Shown in pieces: positions 8,815 to 18,249 of a stretch of 22,398 nt of DNA. The notes below the pieces were generated by a model. It was given only the letters and a program-made list of their open reading frames with translations, was not told the origin of the DNA and ran no database searches. The stretch spans positions 1 to 22,398 of the forward strand of contig JADJYU010000027.1 of NCBI GenBank assembly GCA_016719565.1, in the 5' to 3' direction. The first letter of the stretch is position 1; every line of letters starts with the position of its first letter. This stretch comes from Ignavibacteria bacterium (GTDB lineage Bacteria; Bacteroidota; Ignavibacteria; Tepidaquicellales; Tepidaquicellaceae). Made by a program: the position numbers and the translations under genes.

Positions 8815-8825
8815 ACTAAAAATAA

Positions 8826-8857
8826 ATTGATTCGTGAATATGTAATAACTAAGTTTA
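8826..8857 (+). promoter_or_regulatory. Candidate promoter of propeller gene B
   Basis: ATTG (8826-8829), 20-base spacer, TAAGTTTA (8850-8857), 16 bases before the ATG at 8874. No Shine-Dalgarno lies between. It resembles the Bacteroidota housekeeping promoter layout. Confidence 0.4.
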
Positions 8858-8873
8858 ACAAAATGATTTAATT

Positions 8874-10211
8874 ATGAAGAACTTCAAAAAAATATTAAAT
8901 CCCGACAAACTCTCTACGCTTCTTCTCTACATCAGTATACTGACATTCATCATCGCATTCGGCTTGCGCACAATCCTCCGGGAGGATGGTATCAGCAGTT
9001 TCTGCCGAATCTGAATGGACAGCCAGTATCAGATGTGATATTTCTTGACAGTTTAAATGGTTTTGCAATTACGGATAATGATTTTTCAAATGATACCGGA
9101 TATATTTTGAAAACTACAAATGGCGGAGATAATTGGAATATAATTTATACTGATAATAGAGACTTCAAAGCTATTAAGTTTATTAATTTAAATGTAGGGT
9201 ATGTATGTGCAGCAGATCCTTTCACGAGTTCTAACTACTAAAAACAACAGATTCAGGATTAAACTGGTTTGATGTCCACCCACCGGATCCTGCTCTTACA
9301 TTAGATGACATTAGTTTCTTTAATGAAGATACAATTTGGGTTGTTGCGAGCAGTGGTTTTGACGGTGGTGTTTACCGCACAACGAACAGCGGTATAAATT
9401 GGACCCATCAGGTCAATTTAGGTGGAAATAATCCTACCCACATTTATATGTATAATAAAGACACCGGATATGTAGCGGGCCTACATTGTATAAGACAACT
9501 AGCAGCGGAATTGACTGGCTGCAAATTCCGGGCGGTGGATTTGGTGACATGTATTTTATTAATGCAACAACAGGATGGAAGTGTTATGGTCCTATGCAAA
9601 GACAACTAACGGAGGATTGAGCTGGGAAAATATTCCTTTACCACCTAAAAGCGACACATTGCCATTGTCCAAGTGATAAGTTTTTCAAACATAAATGCTG
9701 ACACAATATGGGGGTGGGTTCAGTTGGTGTTATTGGATCTTCGGCGAGGTGTAATATATCTAACAACAAATGGAGGAACGACATGGAGCTATCAAATCCC
9801 GGACATATCAATCAATATATTTCGATATTTTTATACTCAATTTGTTAATAAAATATTGGCTGGTCATATGGGGTTACTACGGCGTTCATACTGTAACCCG
9901 AGGTGACGACAATTACAAACATAATAAGTCCAACCAATGAAACACCTGAAAACTTTAAGTTATTTCAAAATTATCCAAATCCCTTTAATCCGGAAACAAA
10001 ATCAGCTTTCAATTGTCTGTTACCGGTTTTATTATAATAAAAGTTTATAATGCTTTAGGAACTGAAATAGAAACATTGGTTAATCAAAACACAGTGCAGG
10101 AAGTTATAACGTTCGGTTTGATGGAAATAATATCCCGAGCGGAGTATATTTTTATAACTTATTTGCCGATGGGGTAAGATTGATACAAAGAAGATGATGT
10201 TAGTTCGGTAG
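8874..10211 (+). pseudogene. Exported BNR/Ycf48-like beta-propeller protein with T9SS tail, copy B (frameshifted)
   Basis: ATG at 8874 gives MKNFKKILNPDKLSTLLLYI and a hydrophobic SILTFIIAF leader. Joined frames read GQPVSDVIFLDSLNGFAITD, ILKTTNGGDNWNII, FINLNVGYVCAADP, LKTTDSGLNWFDVHPPDP, NEDTIWVVASSGFDGG, YRTTNSGINWTHQ and LTTNGGTTWSYQIPDIS. These are at least five propeller blades with the TTNGGxNW motif. The T9SS tail is FKLFQNYPNPFNPETK, then NIPSGVYFYNLFADG and LIDTKKMMLVR, with stop 10209-10211. The longest clean piece is 9035-9241. This paralogue is more diverged in the propeller than A, D or E are from each other, but its first 107 bp match E exactly. As a T9SS cargo it should end up secreted or surface-attached. 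Confidence 0.6.
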
Positions 10212-10361
10212 TTGATAAATGTTTTAAAGTTTAAAAAATTTTCAGTTAGTTATGAAAAATAGTTAATACTAATGAAGAAAAGTTTTTGCAATATATTTAA
10301 TTACAAAATATTCATGGCGAAAACCGCTCCTTAGGGAGTAAACTTAAATAAAGGAAACATT

Positions 10362-12149
10362 ATGAAAACAAAACTTATTATTTCAATTTTACTCGGGTTA
10401 TCAGCTCTTTCTTTTGTGCACTACAACAGTATACGGTCTAACAGCCGGGAAGAGCAAACTGCTGTTTTTCCTCCTCAAAATTTTCAGGACACAACATTTC
10501 TCATTGGAGCATTGGATGACGGTTTTGATTTTGAATACGAGCGATTAGACGAACTTGGATTTAATGTATGGCATAAATATATCGGTAAAAATATGGGATG
10601 GACAATCAATGGAGCGCCCGGTGATACCTTATTAGCTGATAGTTCGGTTTATGTTCCTCAGGTAAAAGCAATACTGGATACTAATTCATCTCATGGTTTA
10701 AAATCTATAATGATGAGGCCTAAGGTTACTTTTCTATATTATGGAAAAAAGAAGCGATTATCAGTGTGAACCGGTTTTATCAAATGATGACTTATGGTTT
10801 TATTCATTTAACGTGAGTAAACAGAGTACTTACATACAAAATATAGTTGACACCACTTACGGTAACGGAGCAATTGTAAAAGGTGTAAAGGAGATCCGGC
10901 AGATGCTTCCAGCAGAGCCGACACAATCGTAAAAAGGTTGAAGGCAAATAGGAACAAAGCAGTACCTGGGCTGATTTACCTAAAGGCTCTTCACCAATTA
11001 AGAACTGGATCGTTGAAACCAAGAATAAGAATTGATTCAACTATGGCCGATAATCCAGCGAACTTCAATGTAAATGTTTGCAAGGTAATAGTAATAGGAG
11101 AAAAAAAACAGGGGCTGATACAATTCTAAAGCCAGGTAATATTAAGGTTATTAATTTTATAAACGATCAAGGTAACTATGATGGAAAATACATAGAGGAA
11201 TTTCATAATTTTTCTTCTAATGATAGCCTTACAATCAACGGATTATGGGGAGGTGGGAATGGTAACAGAGCAAGAGGCAACCATAGTAACGATAATAATA
11301 ATACAAAGTTGATATTCAGATTTACTGGTATGGTATCTGTGATATGTATATTGATTATGTGAGAGTGGATAATATGGTGGCTCATAGATTATTAAAACCT
11401 GGAGGAGATTTGGATTTTGAAAAATGGCTTCGTTGGGAAGCACAAGACATTGCTTGTCACAATGATTCCCTGATAAAATTTTATATCGAGCTTTTCGATT
11501 TTTCTAACATACCGTGTATGGCTTATGTAAGCAGGAAATTGATTCATTGGCTTATGCCAAATGCCAAAAACACATAACGTTAACTGGACTTATAAGCCCA
11601 ATTTATTCATTTGTAGTTCCGTGGGAGGACAGATTCAGTGTTCTGAATACCGGGACATATAATAAGAAATTATGTAGAAAAAGTTGGATTAAGCGATATT
11701 CTGATTCCATATTATCCATTTTATACAAATAAGCAGGTAAGTATTCCATACACTGACACCACGTTTGCTAAAATACCAAACACACTCCCGAGCACAAACG
11801 GAGGAGAAGTTTTTGCAAATGCAATTTCACCCTCTGCTTACGACGATTGGCTTCAGGATAATCTTGATCATTCGCCGGCTTACTTTGAAACAGGATCTAC
11901 GTCTGAGTATCCATGGGATGGAACTGCCCGACAATGGGAAGGAGCATTCAGATGGTCAATGGAATTGGGAGATGCGATATCAAAAGCTAAGGATATACCT
12001 TTTTTATACAACGGTCAGTCACATTTATGGTATTATGCCGAGGAGAATCACATAAAGAACCTACAAACGAGGAAATGGAAATGATTGCAAATGTATCTCT
12101 GACTTATGGCGAAAGAGGTTTGATTGATACGAAAAAATGTTTGCGTTAA
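10362..12149 (+). pseudogene. Exported protein of unknown function, module copy 1 (frameshifted)
   Basis: ATG at 10362 starts a signal peptide MKTKLIISILLGLSALSFVH. The first clean piece (10362-10769) reads FLIGALDDGFDFEYERLDEL, GFNVWHKYIG. After a shift come YGKRSDYQCEP, ADTIVKRLKANR and ADTILKPGNIKVINFI. Then FRFTWYGICDMYIDYVRVDN, LRWEAQDIACH, ELFDFSNIPCMAYVS and ISPIYSFVVPWEDRFSV. The last part is SPSAYDDWLQDNLDHSP, KDIPFLYNGQSHLWYY and EPTNEEMEMIANVSLTYGER, ending LIDTKKCLR at 12147-12149. The conceptual length is about 595 residues. It is paralogous to the gene at 13652. The WYG.CDMxID.(V/I)R(V/I) segment looks carbohydrate-binding-like, and a TIM-barrel hydrolase is conceivable, but I cannot name a family. 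The terminal LIDTKK looks like the end of a T9SS tail whose preceding part is absent. Confidence 0.5.
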
Positions 12150-12261
12150 AACAAATTGAATAGTGAAAATATATTATTTAAGTTTCATAAAACAATTTTA
12201 TTATGAATAACTTTAAAAGATATTCAACTCCGCCAAACTCTCAACTCTACTGTTCTATTCG
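12054..12261 (+). repeat. 208-bp direct repeat, copy 1
   Basis: Identical to 15208-15415 (offset 3154). It covers the last 31 codons of the unknown exported protein, the intergenic promoter and the signal-peptide start of the next propeller gene. The match breaks at a one-base indel (CGAG versus CGGAG) in the signal peptide and then continues with substitutions. It marks the tandem duplication of the two-gene module. Confidence 0.85.
12155..12186 (+). promoter_or_regulatory. Candidate promoter of propeller gene C
   Basis: ATTG (12155-12158), 20-base spacer, TAAGTTTC (12179-12186), 16 bases before the ATG at 12203. The spacer differs from that of genes B, E and F, so the ends are conserved more than the middle. 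Confidence 0.4.
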
Positions 12262-13548
12262 AGCATCCTGACATTTATCATCGCATTTAATTTCGCACAT
12301 AATCCATCCGGAGGGTGGACGCAGCAGTTTATGCCCTATTTAAATAACAGACCTATAGTGGATATTACTTTTACTGATAGTCTGACAGGGTATGCAATTG
12401 CCAGCAATAGAAATTCTGATTCAAGTTTTGTAATCAAAACAACAAATGGAGGTGGTAATTGGAATATAATTTTGAGTGAATACAGGATTTATGAAAGCAT
12501 AGTATTTTTAGATAATGAAGTAGGATATGTAGGTGGAAGTGATTTAAAAATTGGTCATACATATTTAATAAAAACAACAAACGGTGGAATGAATTGGATT
12601 AGATTGAATTCTCCTAACAGTTTTAGAATATTTGACATGGCTGTTTTAAATCAAGATACAATATGGGTCACTGATGAAAGCGGATTTAACGGAGGGATTT
12701 TCCGAACAACTAACGGAGGAACAAACTGGATAATACAACAACAGCCGGGAAGCAGTACTGAAAAGATCTATATGTATAACAGAAATATTGGATTCGCCTC
12801 TTCTACGTCACGCCTATATAAGACTACGAATTCTGGATTGAACTGGGATTTAATACCGGGACAGAATGCATTTCGCGATATATATTTTATTGACAGTCTG
12901 AATGGATGGAAATCTTATGACAGTATGAAAATAACAACGGATGGCGGATTTACATGGAAACCGCAGTTAATTAAAGTCCCGAATTCCTTTATTTAGTACT
13001 ATTGCAACATTTTCAAAATCAGTAATGATACAATTTGGGCTACAGGTTTGGTTTACGAATTTCCAAATTTACAAGTTAGAAGTGTAATACACAGAACAAC
13101 AAATGGCGGAAGAGATTGGTATTTTCAAATACCTGACACGTCTATTCGTGTTGGTGTTTTTAGAACAAATTTTATAAACACAATCACTGGCTGGAATTAT
13201 GGAATTCAAGTGGACTATATACTAACACCGGCGGAGACAGTATTTTTTAATCCTATCACAAGTATAAATGAATTCAGCATCATTGAAAATCCGAGTTTTT
13301 ATAAACTTTTCCAAAACTTTCCAAACCCTTTTAACCCCAAAACAAAGATCAGTTTTGAATTACAAAAAGCCGGGAATGTCAAATTGACGGTTTATGATAT
13401 TCAGGGAAAAAATATTGCAGTATTAGTAAATGGAAAAAAGCAAACAGGAAATTATGAAGTTGAATTCGACGGTAGTAATTTATCATCAGGTGTTTATTTT
13501 TACAGATTAGAAATATCAGGAAAGAAAATTATTCTGATACAAAACTAA
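12203..13548 (+). pseudogene. Exported BNR/Ycf48-like beta-propeller protein with T9SS tail, copy C (nearly intact)
   Basis: ATG at 12203 opens MNNFKRYSTPPNSQLYCSIR. One base is missing in the signal peptide relative to copy D, and then an open frame runs 12307-12993. Blades read DITFTDSLTGYAIAS / IKTTNGGGNWNII, FLDNEVGYVGGSDL / IKTTNGGMNWIRL, NQDTIWVTDESGFNGG / FRTTNGGTNWIIQ, YKTTNSGLNWDLI, IYFIDSLNGWKSYD / ITTDGGFTW and HRTTNGGRDWYFQIPDTS. An in-frame TAG (12994-12996) interrupts an otherwise continuous frame that resumes to 13548. The tail is FYKLFQNFPNPFNPKTKISF, LTVYDIQGKN, NLSSGVYFYRLEI and KKIILIQN. It is about 448 residues and the best template for the family. The repeats belong to the Ycf48/BNR propeller group, which here suggests a secreted structural or binding protein, not photosystem assembly. 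Confidence 0.7.
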
Positions 13549-13651
13549 TTGTATTATTAAAATAAATTAAATAATGATATATTTAAAAAATTGAAACCCA
13601 AAAATTAAATATATATATATAAAGTATTTTTAAAAATTAAACATTACGAAT

Positions 13652-15303
13652 ATGAAAAGCAAAATTGTTTTCAGTACCGGGTTAATTGCTGTATCGGTGT
13701 TTATGTTTTTAAGTTTAACAGCTTTGGATAATCCGCAGGATAAATTTTTAATAGTAGCAATGCACAGCGGAGTAGATACTTCACCGTAAATTATACAAGA
13801 TTGAAGGATTCTCTGGGATTGAACGGATGGCACAGATATAACCAATGGTTTACCGGCGATGAAATAAATGGAGATACTACTGAAATTTTTAATCGTGTTA
13901 AATACAGAGTAGAGCAAAATAATACCAGGGATCTGAGAACTGTATTTGGAAGACGAATAACAGATTACAGCGCATGGGGTCAGAGAAGCGATTATCAGTG
14001 TGAGAACGTTACGGAAGGTCAGCCGTATTGGTTTTATTCATATTATAATTCGGCTACAAGTTCGTGGATCCAAGACATTCCCGACAGCGGGCAGACTGTG
14101 AAATACTGCAAAGTGGATACAAGTAATCCCGGAGGAGATTCCGGATATATAGTACAGGGATTAAAGCCAACCGCGAACAGGCAAACAGGTTCTGGACGCC
14201 TTACCAGGCAGATACTTTTAGTGACTGGTATGTAAAGCCAAAAATAAGAATTCCAACAGGGCTGTCAATAAATACAAAGGTATGTCGAATTGAAATATTG
14301 GATTGGGATAGCAGTGTAGTAAAAGCATTGAATTAACTGTAAATGAATTTAAAGATGGAAATCAAAATTATAATGGAAACTACATGGATGAATTTTATTT
14401 TCAACCTAATGTACTTTCACCAATAAAAATAGATTCTCCGGGACTCTGTCCCGGTCCAGACTCTTTACGAAAGTATTTTTGGGATTGGAGTTCAACTACT
14501 CCATTAAACACAATTAAAACAGATTTCAGAGTTTTTTGGTATGGTCAATGCGACATGTGGATAGACAGGATAAGGATTGAGAATGAGCAGGCAGTTAAAT
14601 TGTTTTATGATGATCCAACCGAATTATTTATTCGCAGCGAAGTTCAAAGCGCATTATTGGATTATGACGAAACGCGTCCTAATAATTTTTATCTCGAGGA
14701 ATTTGAATTTAATACAACTCCTTGTATTAATAGAGTAAGAGAAATCATAGAAGATGAGTCGCAGGGGAGGCTCACTTTGATCACAAATCTGAATCCATTT
14801 TTATATAATTTTGCTGTACCTCATCACAAAACAAACAGATTTACAGCGGATGACTTTAAAAGATATTTATTAGTAGACGGAGGTGTAAAAAAAAGTTGCA
14901 ACTACATTATATTTTCTTGAAGGATTTGTAGATACTACATACAGAGAGTCATATAACCCAAATACGCTTCCTGTATATTCTGTATATCCTACTGTTAGTT
15001 ATAGTCCTGCAAATGGTCTTCTAGCATACAAAGAAACACCGGCTAATTATGATAACTGGCTGCAGACAAATTTTGACGAAAACACACACGTGGATTTTAA
15101 TTTTACAGAGGTATTAAAATTAATGAACACATTGTCAAAAGATAAAGAAATTGATTTTTATTCTCTGCATCAATCCTATTCATGGTATGATACTCTTTTA
15201 AAATTAAAAAGAACCTACAAACGAGGAAATGGAAATGATTGCAAATGTATCTCTGACTTATGGCGAAAGAGGTTTGATTGATACGAAAAAATGTTTGCGT
15301 TAA
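13652..15303 (+). pseudogene. Exported protein of unknown function, module copy 2 (frameshifted)
   Basis: ATG at 13652 starts MKSKIVFSTGLIAVSVFMFL, a good signal peptide. After one shift a frame runs 13801-14235 (RLKDSLGLNGWHRYNQWFTG, ITDYSAWGQRSDYQCENV, WIQDIPDSGQTVKYC). The next runs 14384-14920 (DFRVFWYGQCDMWIDRIRIE, FYLEEFEFNTTPCINRVREI, NLNPFLYNFAVPHHKTNRF). Then come LPVYSVYPTVSYSPANGLLA, NYDNWLQTNFDENTHVDFNF and EIDFYSLHQSYSWYD. The end, from 15208, is the repeat shared with copy 1 (EPTNEEMEMIANVSLTYGER, LIDTKKCLR, stop 15301-15303). Shared motifs with copy 1 are Y/WGxRSDYQCE, WYGxCDMxID and DxWLQ. About 550 residues. It has no family name I can support. It is followed 54 bp later by propeller gene D, as copy 1 is by C. 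Confidence 0.5.
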
Positions 15304-15415
15304 AACAAATTGAATAGTGAAAATATATTATTTAAGTTTCATAAAACAATTTTATTATGAATAACTTTAAAAGATATTCAACTCCGCCAAACTCTCAACT
15401 CTACTGTTCTATTCG
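15208..15415 (+). repeat. 208-bp direct repeat, copy 2
   Basis: The second copy of 12054-12261. Sequence upstream of 15208 differs from copy 1, so the duplication has diverged on both sides while this junction has stayed identical, suggesting recent recombination or conversion. Confidence 0.85.
15309..15340 (+). promoter_or_regulatory. Candidate promoter of propeller gene D
   Basis: ATTG (15309-15312), 20-base spacer, TAAGTTTC (15333-15340), 16 bases before the ATG at 15357; identical to the gene C promoter. Confidence 0.4.
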
Positions 15416-16266
15416 GAGCATCCTGACATTTATCATCGCATTTAATTTCGCGCATAATCCTCCAAGCGGGTGGTATCAACAGTTTTTACCGGATCTCAGT
15501 GGAAGACAGATTTCTGATGTTTTCTTTCTTGATAGTTTGACAGGTTGGGCGGTTACACCTTATACCCATCAAAATGATACCGCATTTGTTTTAAAGACAA
15601 CGAATGGTGGTAATAACTGGCTTATTCAATACTTGCGAATAGGAGATGTTGGTTTTGAAAAAATATATTTTCTAAATGCTAACACAGGTTTCGCATGCGG
15701 AGCTAATGACTTTGATGGATTTACAGGTTTGAGCAAATCAATAGATGGTGGATCAAATTGGAATTCATTAAATGTCCCTGACCCTTTTGCTCAATTCAGT
15801 GATATGAGCGTGCTAAGCGAAGATACAATTTGGTTGGTAAGTACGAGTTCAGGCGGCGGAGTCTTTCGCACAACAAACGGCGGACTAAACTGGATTCAGC
15901 AAGCACCTGCGGGTGACTATCCTAATAAGATATATATGTACAATTCCCGAATAGGATTTATAGGATTCAATGCCGGTACCCTACAACTAAAAAAACAACA
16001 GACGGAGGATTCAACTGGTTTACTGTTTCAAATGAAGGTTTTACTGATATACATTTTGTTGACAGCTTGACTGGATGGAAAGCTTTTGGCGGAGTAAAAG
16101 AAACCACAGATGGAGGAGTATCATGGTTATCACAAACACTACCTTCAGGCGGAAATATAATCACATCCCAGATAAATAAGTTTTCCTTTGTGAATAATGA
16201 TACGATATGGGGAGTTGGAGGTTTTATTCAATATCCTGGAATAGGATTTAGAGGAATGATTTATCG

Positions 16267-16275
16267 AACTACAAA
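16267..16275. repeat. Target-site duplication of the IS256-family element, left copy
   Basis: AACTACAAA, directly repeated at 17712-17720 on the other side of the IS. It lies in the coding sequence for the YRTTN motif of propeller gene D. Nine bases is within the 8-9 bp usual for IS256-family elements. Confidence 0.9.
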
Positions 16276-16301
16276 GGTCAAGTCATTTTTTCCCTGTAAA
16301 A
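16276..16301. repeat. IS256-family terminal inverted repeat, left
   Basis: 26-bp end matching the right end at 20 of 26 positions; the differences lie mainly in the central T-rich part. The outermost GGT and inner CCTGTAAAA are conserved. Confidence 0.85.
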
Positions 16302-16312
16302 ACGAAAAATGG

Positions 16313-17600
16313 CTAAGCTGCATATTTCTTAGAAATAAAGTTATCATCTGAGTTGTCTTTCCATCCAAACAAACTTCTCATGTTCTTCAGCAGTGTCAGG
16401 TCTAATTGATTCATTTTAATTCTTTTCCATTTGTTACTTACTCTTATCAATGTTCCAAATACGAGCTTGATGCAGCTTTTCTCATCAAAGAATCTCGGTA
16501 TTACTTTTGTCCTTCGCTTCTGTTCTTCAAATGTTCTTTCAAGAAGATTGGTCGTGCGGATAAACTGGTAATGTCCTTTTGGAAATTTCATAAAGTTAAC
16601 ACAACAATCCAGATCTTCCTGAAAACATTTTATCGCTGCCGGATAAGTTGAGGAGTATTCATTAATAATCTCTGTTGCCGATAGCTTTGCCACTTTCTCA
16701 CTTGTACTATAATAAACATTTCGTATCAACGGCATCAGTTCTTCCTGTCCCTGATCATTAAGCTTGTTGGATATATTTCTAAGCTTGTGAGCTATGCACC
16801 GTTGGCGCATACTCTCAGGAAAGCAATCATCTATTGCCTTTGTCAAGCCGGGAGCTCCGTCGGATATTACAAGCATCGGTACACGCAAACCTCTTGATAA
16901 CATTTCTCTGAAAAATTCTTTCCAGCTTTCATAATTCTCTTTGTTGCCTAATGACAGATGAAGCATTATTTTCTCCCCCGTAGCCAATATTCCCCAGGCA
17001 CACAGGATCGCCTCCTTCCTTCCGCTGATCCGGCGTAATGACTCATAAACTCCATCTACAAATAAATATATCAGATCATACCTGCTCAGATCACGATTGA
17101 TAAACTTCTGATACTCTTCATTCAACGATGAAGTTACTTCACTTACTGAACTACGGTTCAACAGAAGTTCACCGTCCTGTGTCTTTAACAAATCCTCTAC
17201 ATCTCTCGTCGACAGACCACGTACATACATCTCAGTTACCAATCGCTCCAGTTCGGCTGTTCTTTGACCTAAGAGTTTCAAAATTTGCGAACTGTGAGGC
17301 TCATCTGTATTGCGAAGCTGTGGTACTTCAACCGCTATTTTTCCTTCGGCTGTTTTAAACTTTCTTGTCTCATAACCATTGCGGTAACCTTCAGCAGGTT
17401 CTTCCTCTGATCTTCGCTCATAATAAACCACGATTAAGTTTCTTTTCAACTTCCTGCTCAAGCATTTCCTGAATTGTCTTCTGAAGTGATTTCTTTAAAA
17501 TCACTCCCAGTAAATCTTCTCTTGTATCTGTTCCGTTTGAAAATAACTCAGATAATTCATTGCTAATTCTTTCTGACGGAAGTATTTTGTTCCTGTTCAT
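16313..17600 (-). CDS. IS256-family DDE transposase, frameshifted near the N-terminus
   Basis: Cuts and joins the ends of its IS. The start is ATG at 17600-17598, with a GAAAGGAAA purine tract nine bases upstream. The first frame (MNRNKILPSERISNELSELF ... KTIQEMLEQEVEKKL) runs to about 17440. Then one extra T in GGTTTATTATGAG shifts the frame, and YYERRSEEEPAEGYRNGY onward continues to 16313. In the 382-codon downstream ORF (17461-16313) the catalytic triad is D136 (LFVDGVYESLR), D201 (VISDGAPGL) and E309 (RTTNLLERTFEEQKRRT). The C..H of RCIAHKLRN (C222, H225) is also present. Repaired length is about 428 residues, normal for the family. The frame break could be a sequencing error or could silence this copy. 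There is no typical A6G-type slippery site. Confidence 0.92.
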
Positions 17601-17685
17601 TGGCGTTGTTTCCTTTCTTTTGTTTAATTTATTTTGAACGGTTTATTATACAAAATTAAGTGTTACAGCGCCATTTTCTTTATAC

Positions 17686-17711
17686 TTTTACAGGTAATTT
17701 AAGACTTTACC
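17686..17711. repeat. IS256-family terminal inverted repeat, right
   Basis: TTTTACAGG...GACTTTACC, reverse complement of the left end with six mismatches. The transposase promoter should lie between this end and 17600. Confidence 0.85.
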
Positions 17712-17720
17712 AACTACAAA
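17712..17720. repeat. Target-site duplication of the IS256-family element, right copy
   Basis: AACTACAAA, second copy of 16267-16275. Propeller gene D resumes here with ACTACAAATGGAGG (TTNGG). Confidence 0.9.
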
Positions 17721-18182
17721 TGGAGGAAAACAACTGGCTGTATCAGGTACCGGATACAAGTATTCATATAGCCATATATAGTTATATTTATTTTTATAAT
17801 AGTTTTAAAGGATGGGCTTACAGTACCGGACCTGGTATTCATACAATTGTAGGAGGTGACAGTATATTTTATCCATTGGTAAATATTAATCAAATCAGCT
17901 CAGAAGTTCCTTCAGATTATAAGTTATTCCAAAACTATCCAAACCCATTCAACCCATTAACTAAAATAAAATACGAACTGAAAAACTCCCGGCTTTATTA
18001 AACTGAATGTTTATAACATAAACGGAAAAGAAGTCAAAACAATTGTAAATGAAAAACAAAACACAGGAGTATATGAAGCAGATTTCTCAGCGACGGAACG
18101 GCTCGAGCCTGTCTTCGGGGGTTTATTTTTACAGTTTGTTTGCCGGTGAAGAATTGGTTGTTACAAAGAAAAATGATTGTCT

Positions 18183-18190
18183 TAAATAGT
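18183..18190. repeat. Candidate target-site duplication of the DUF1670 element, left copy
   Basis: TAAATAGT at the end of propeller gene D, repeated at 19917-19924. In the uninterrupted junction after gene A (8793-8800) it occurs once and is followed directly by ATCAATTGATAC. Confidence 0.8.
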
Positions 18191-18240
18191 GACATTTGTC
18201 CCCTCAGGATTGTTAAAAAAAGTAATTAACAATAAAAACC

Positions 18241-18246
18241 GGAGGG
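18241..18246 (+). promoter_or_regulatory. Ribosome binding site of DUF1670 gene 1
   Basis: GGAGGG three bases before the ATG at 18250. It is a strong Shine-Dalgarno, unlike the host-type propeller genes in this window, and decides the start. Confidence 0.7.
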
Positions 18247-18249
18247 AAC

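Larger units (their letters stand above)
8793..8899 (+). repeat. 107-bp direct repeat, copy 1
   Basis: Identical over 107 bp to 19917-20023, and nearly so to about 21391-21495. It covers the end of one propeller gene, the palindrome, the candidate promoter and the first codons of the next gene. It therefore shows what the intergenic junction looks like without the element inserted at 18191. Confidence 0.85.
16276..17711 (-). mobile_element. IS256-family insertion sequence, 1436 bp, complete ends
   Basis: Terminal inverted repeats start GGTCAAGTC (16276-16301) and, on the other strand from 17711, GGTAAAGTC; 20 of 26 positions match, both ending in CCTGTAAAA. The element is flanked by the 9-bp duplication AACTACAAA and encodes one transposase on the minus strand. 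Length, TIR position and duplication size fit a standard IS256-family element. Only one copy is present in this window. Confidence 0.93.
15357..18189 (+). pseudogene. Exported BNR/Ycf48-like beta-propeller protein with T9SS tail, copy D, split by an IS256 element
   Basis: A clean frame from ATG 15357 runs to about 15980: MNNFKRYSTPPNSQLYCSIR, hydrophobic SILTFIIAFNFAHNPP, then ISDVFFLDSLTGWAVTPYT / LKTTNGGNNWLIQ, SIDGGSNWNSLNVPDPF, SEDTIWLVSTSSGGGVF and RTTNGGLNWIQQAP. After a one-base loss it continues TTDGGFNWFTVSNEGFTDI and, from 16067, FGGVKETTDGGVSWLSQ, stopping at GMIYRTT where the IS enters (16276). Beyond the IS, from 17712, it resumes as NNWLYQVPDTSIHIAIYSYI and DYKLFQNYPNPFNPLTKIKY. 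An extra A then shifts the tail (LNVYNINGKEVKTIVNEKQN, SSGVYFYSLFAGEELV), which ends at about 18187-18189. Removing the IS and one 9-bp duplication restores TTNGG...NWLYQ apart from one extra A. Insertion inactivates it; the paralogues might substitute. Confidence 0.75.

Noticed and set aside
17418..17461. Programmed frameshift in the IS256 transposase
   Set aside because: The break is a simple extra T, there is no slippery heptamer or downstream structure that I can see, and IS256 transposases are normally one frame.
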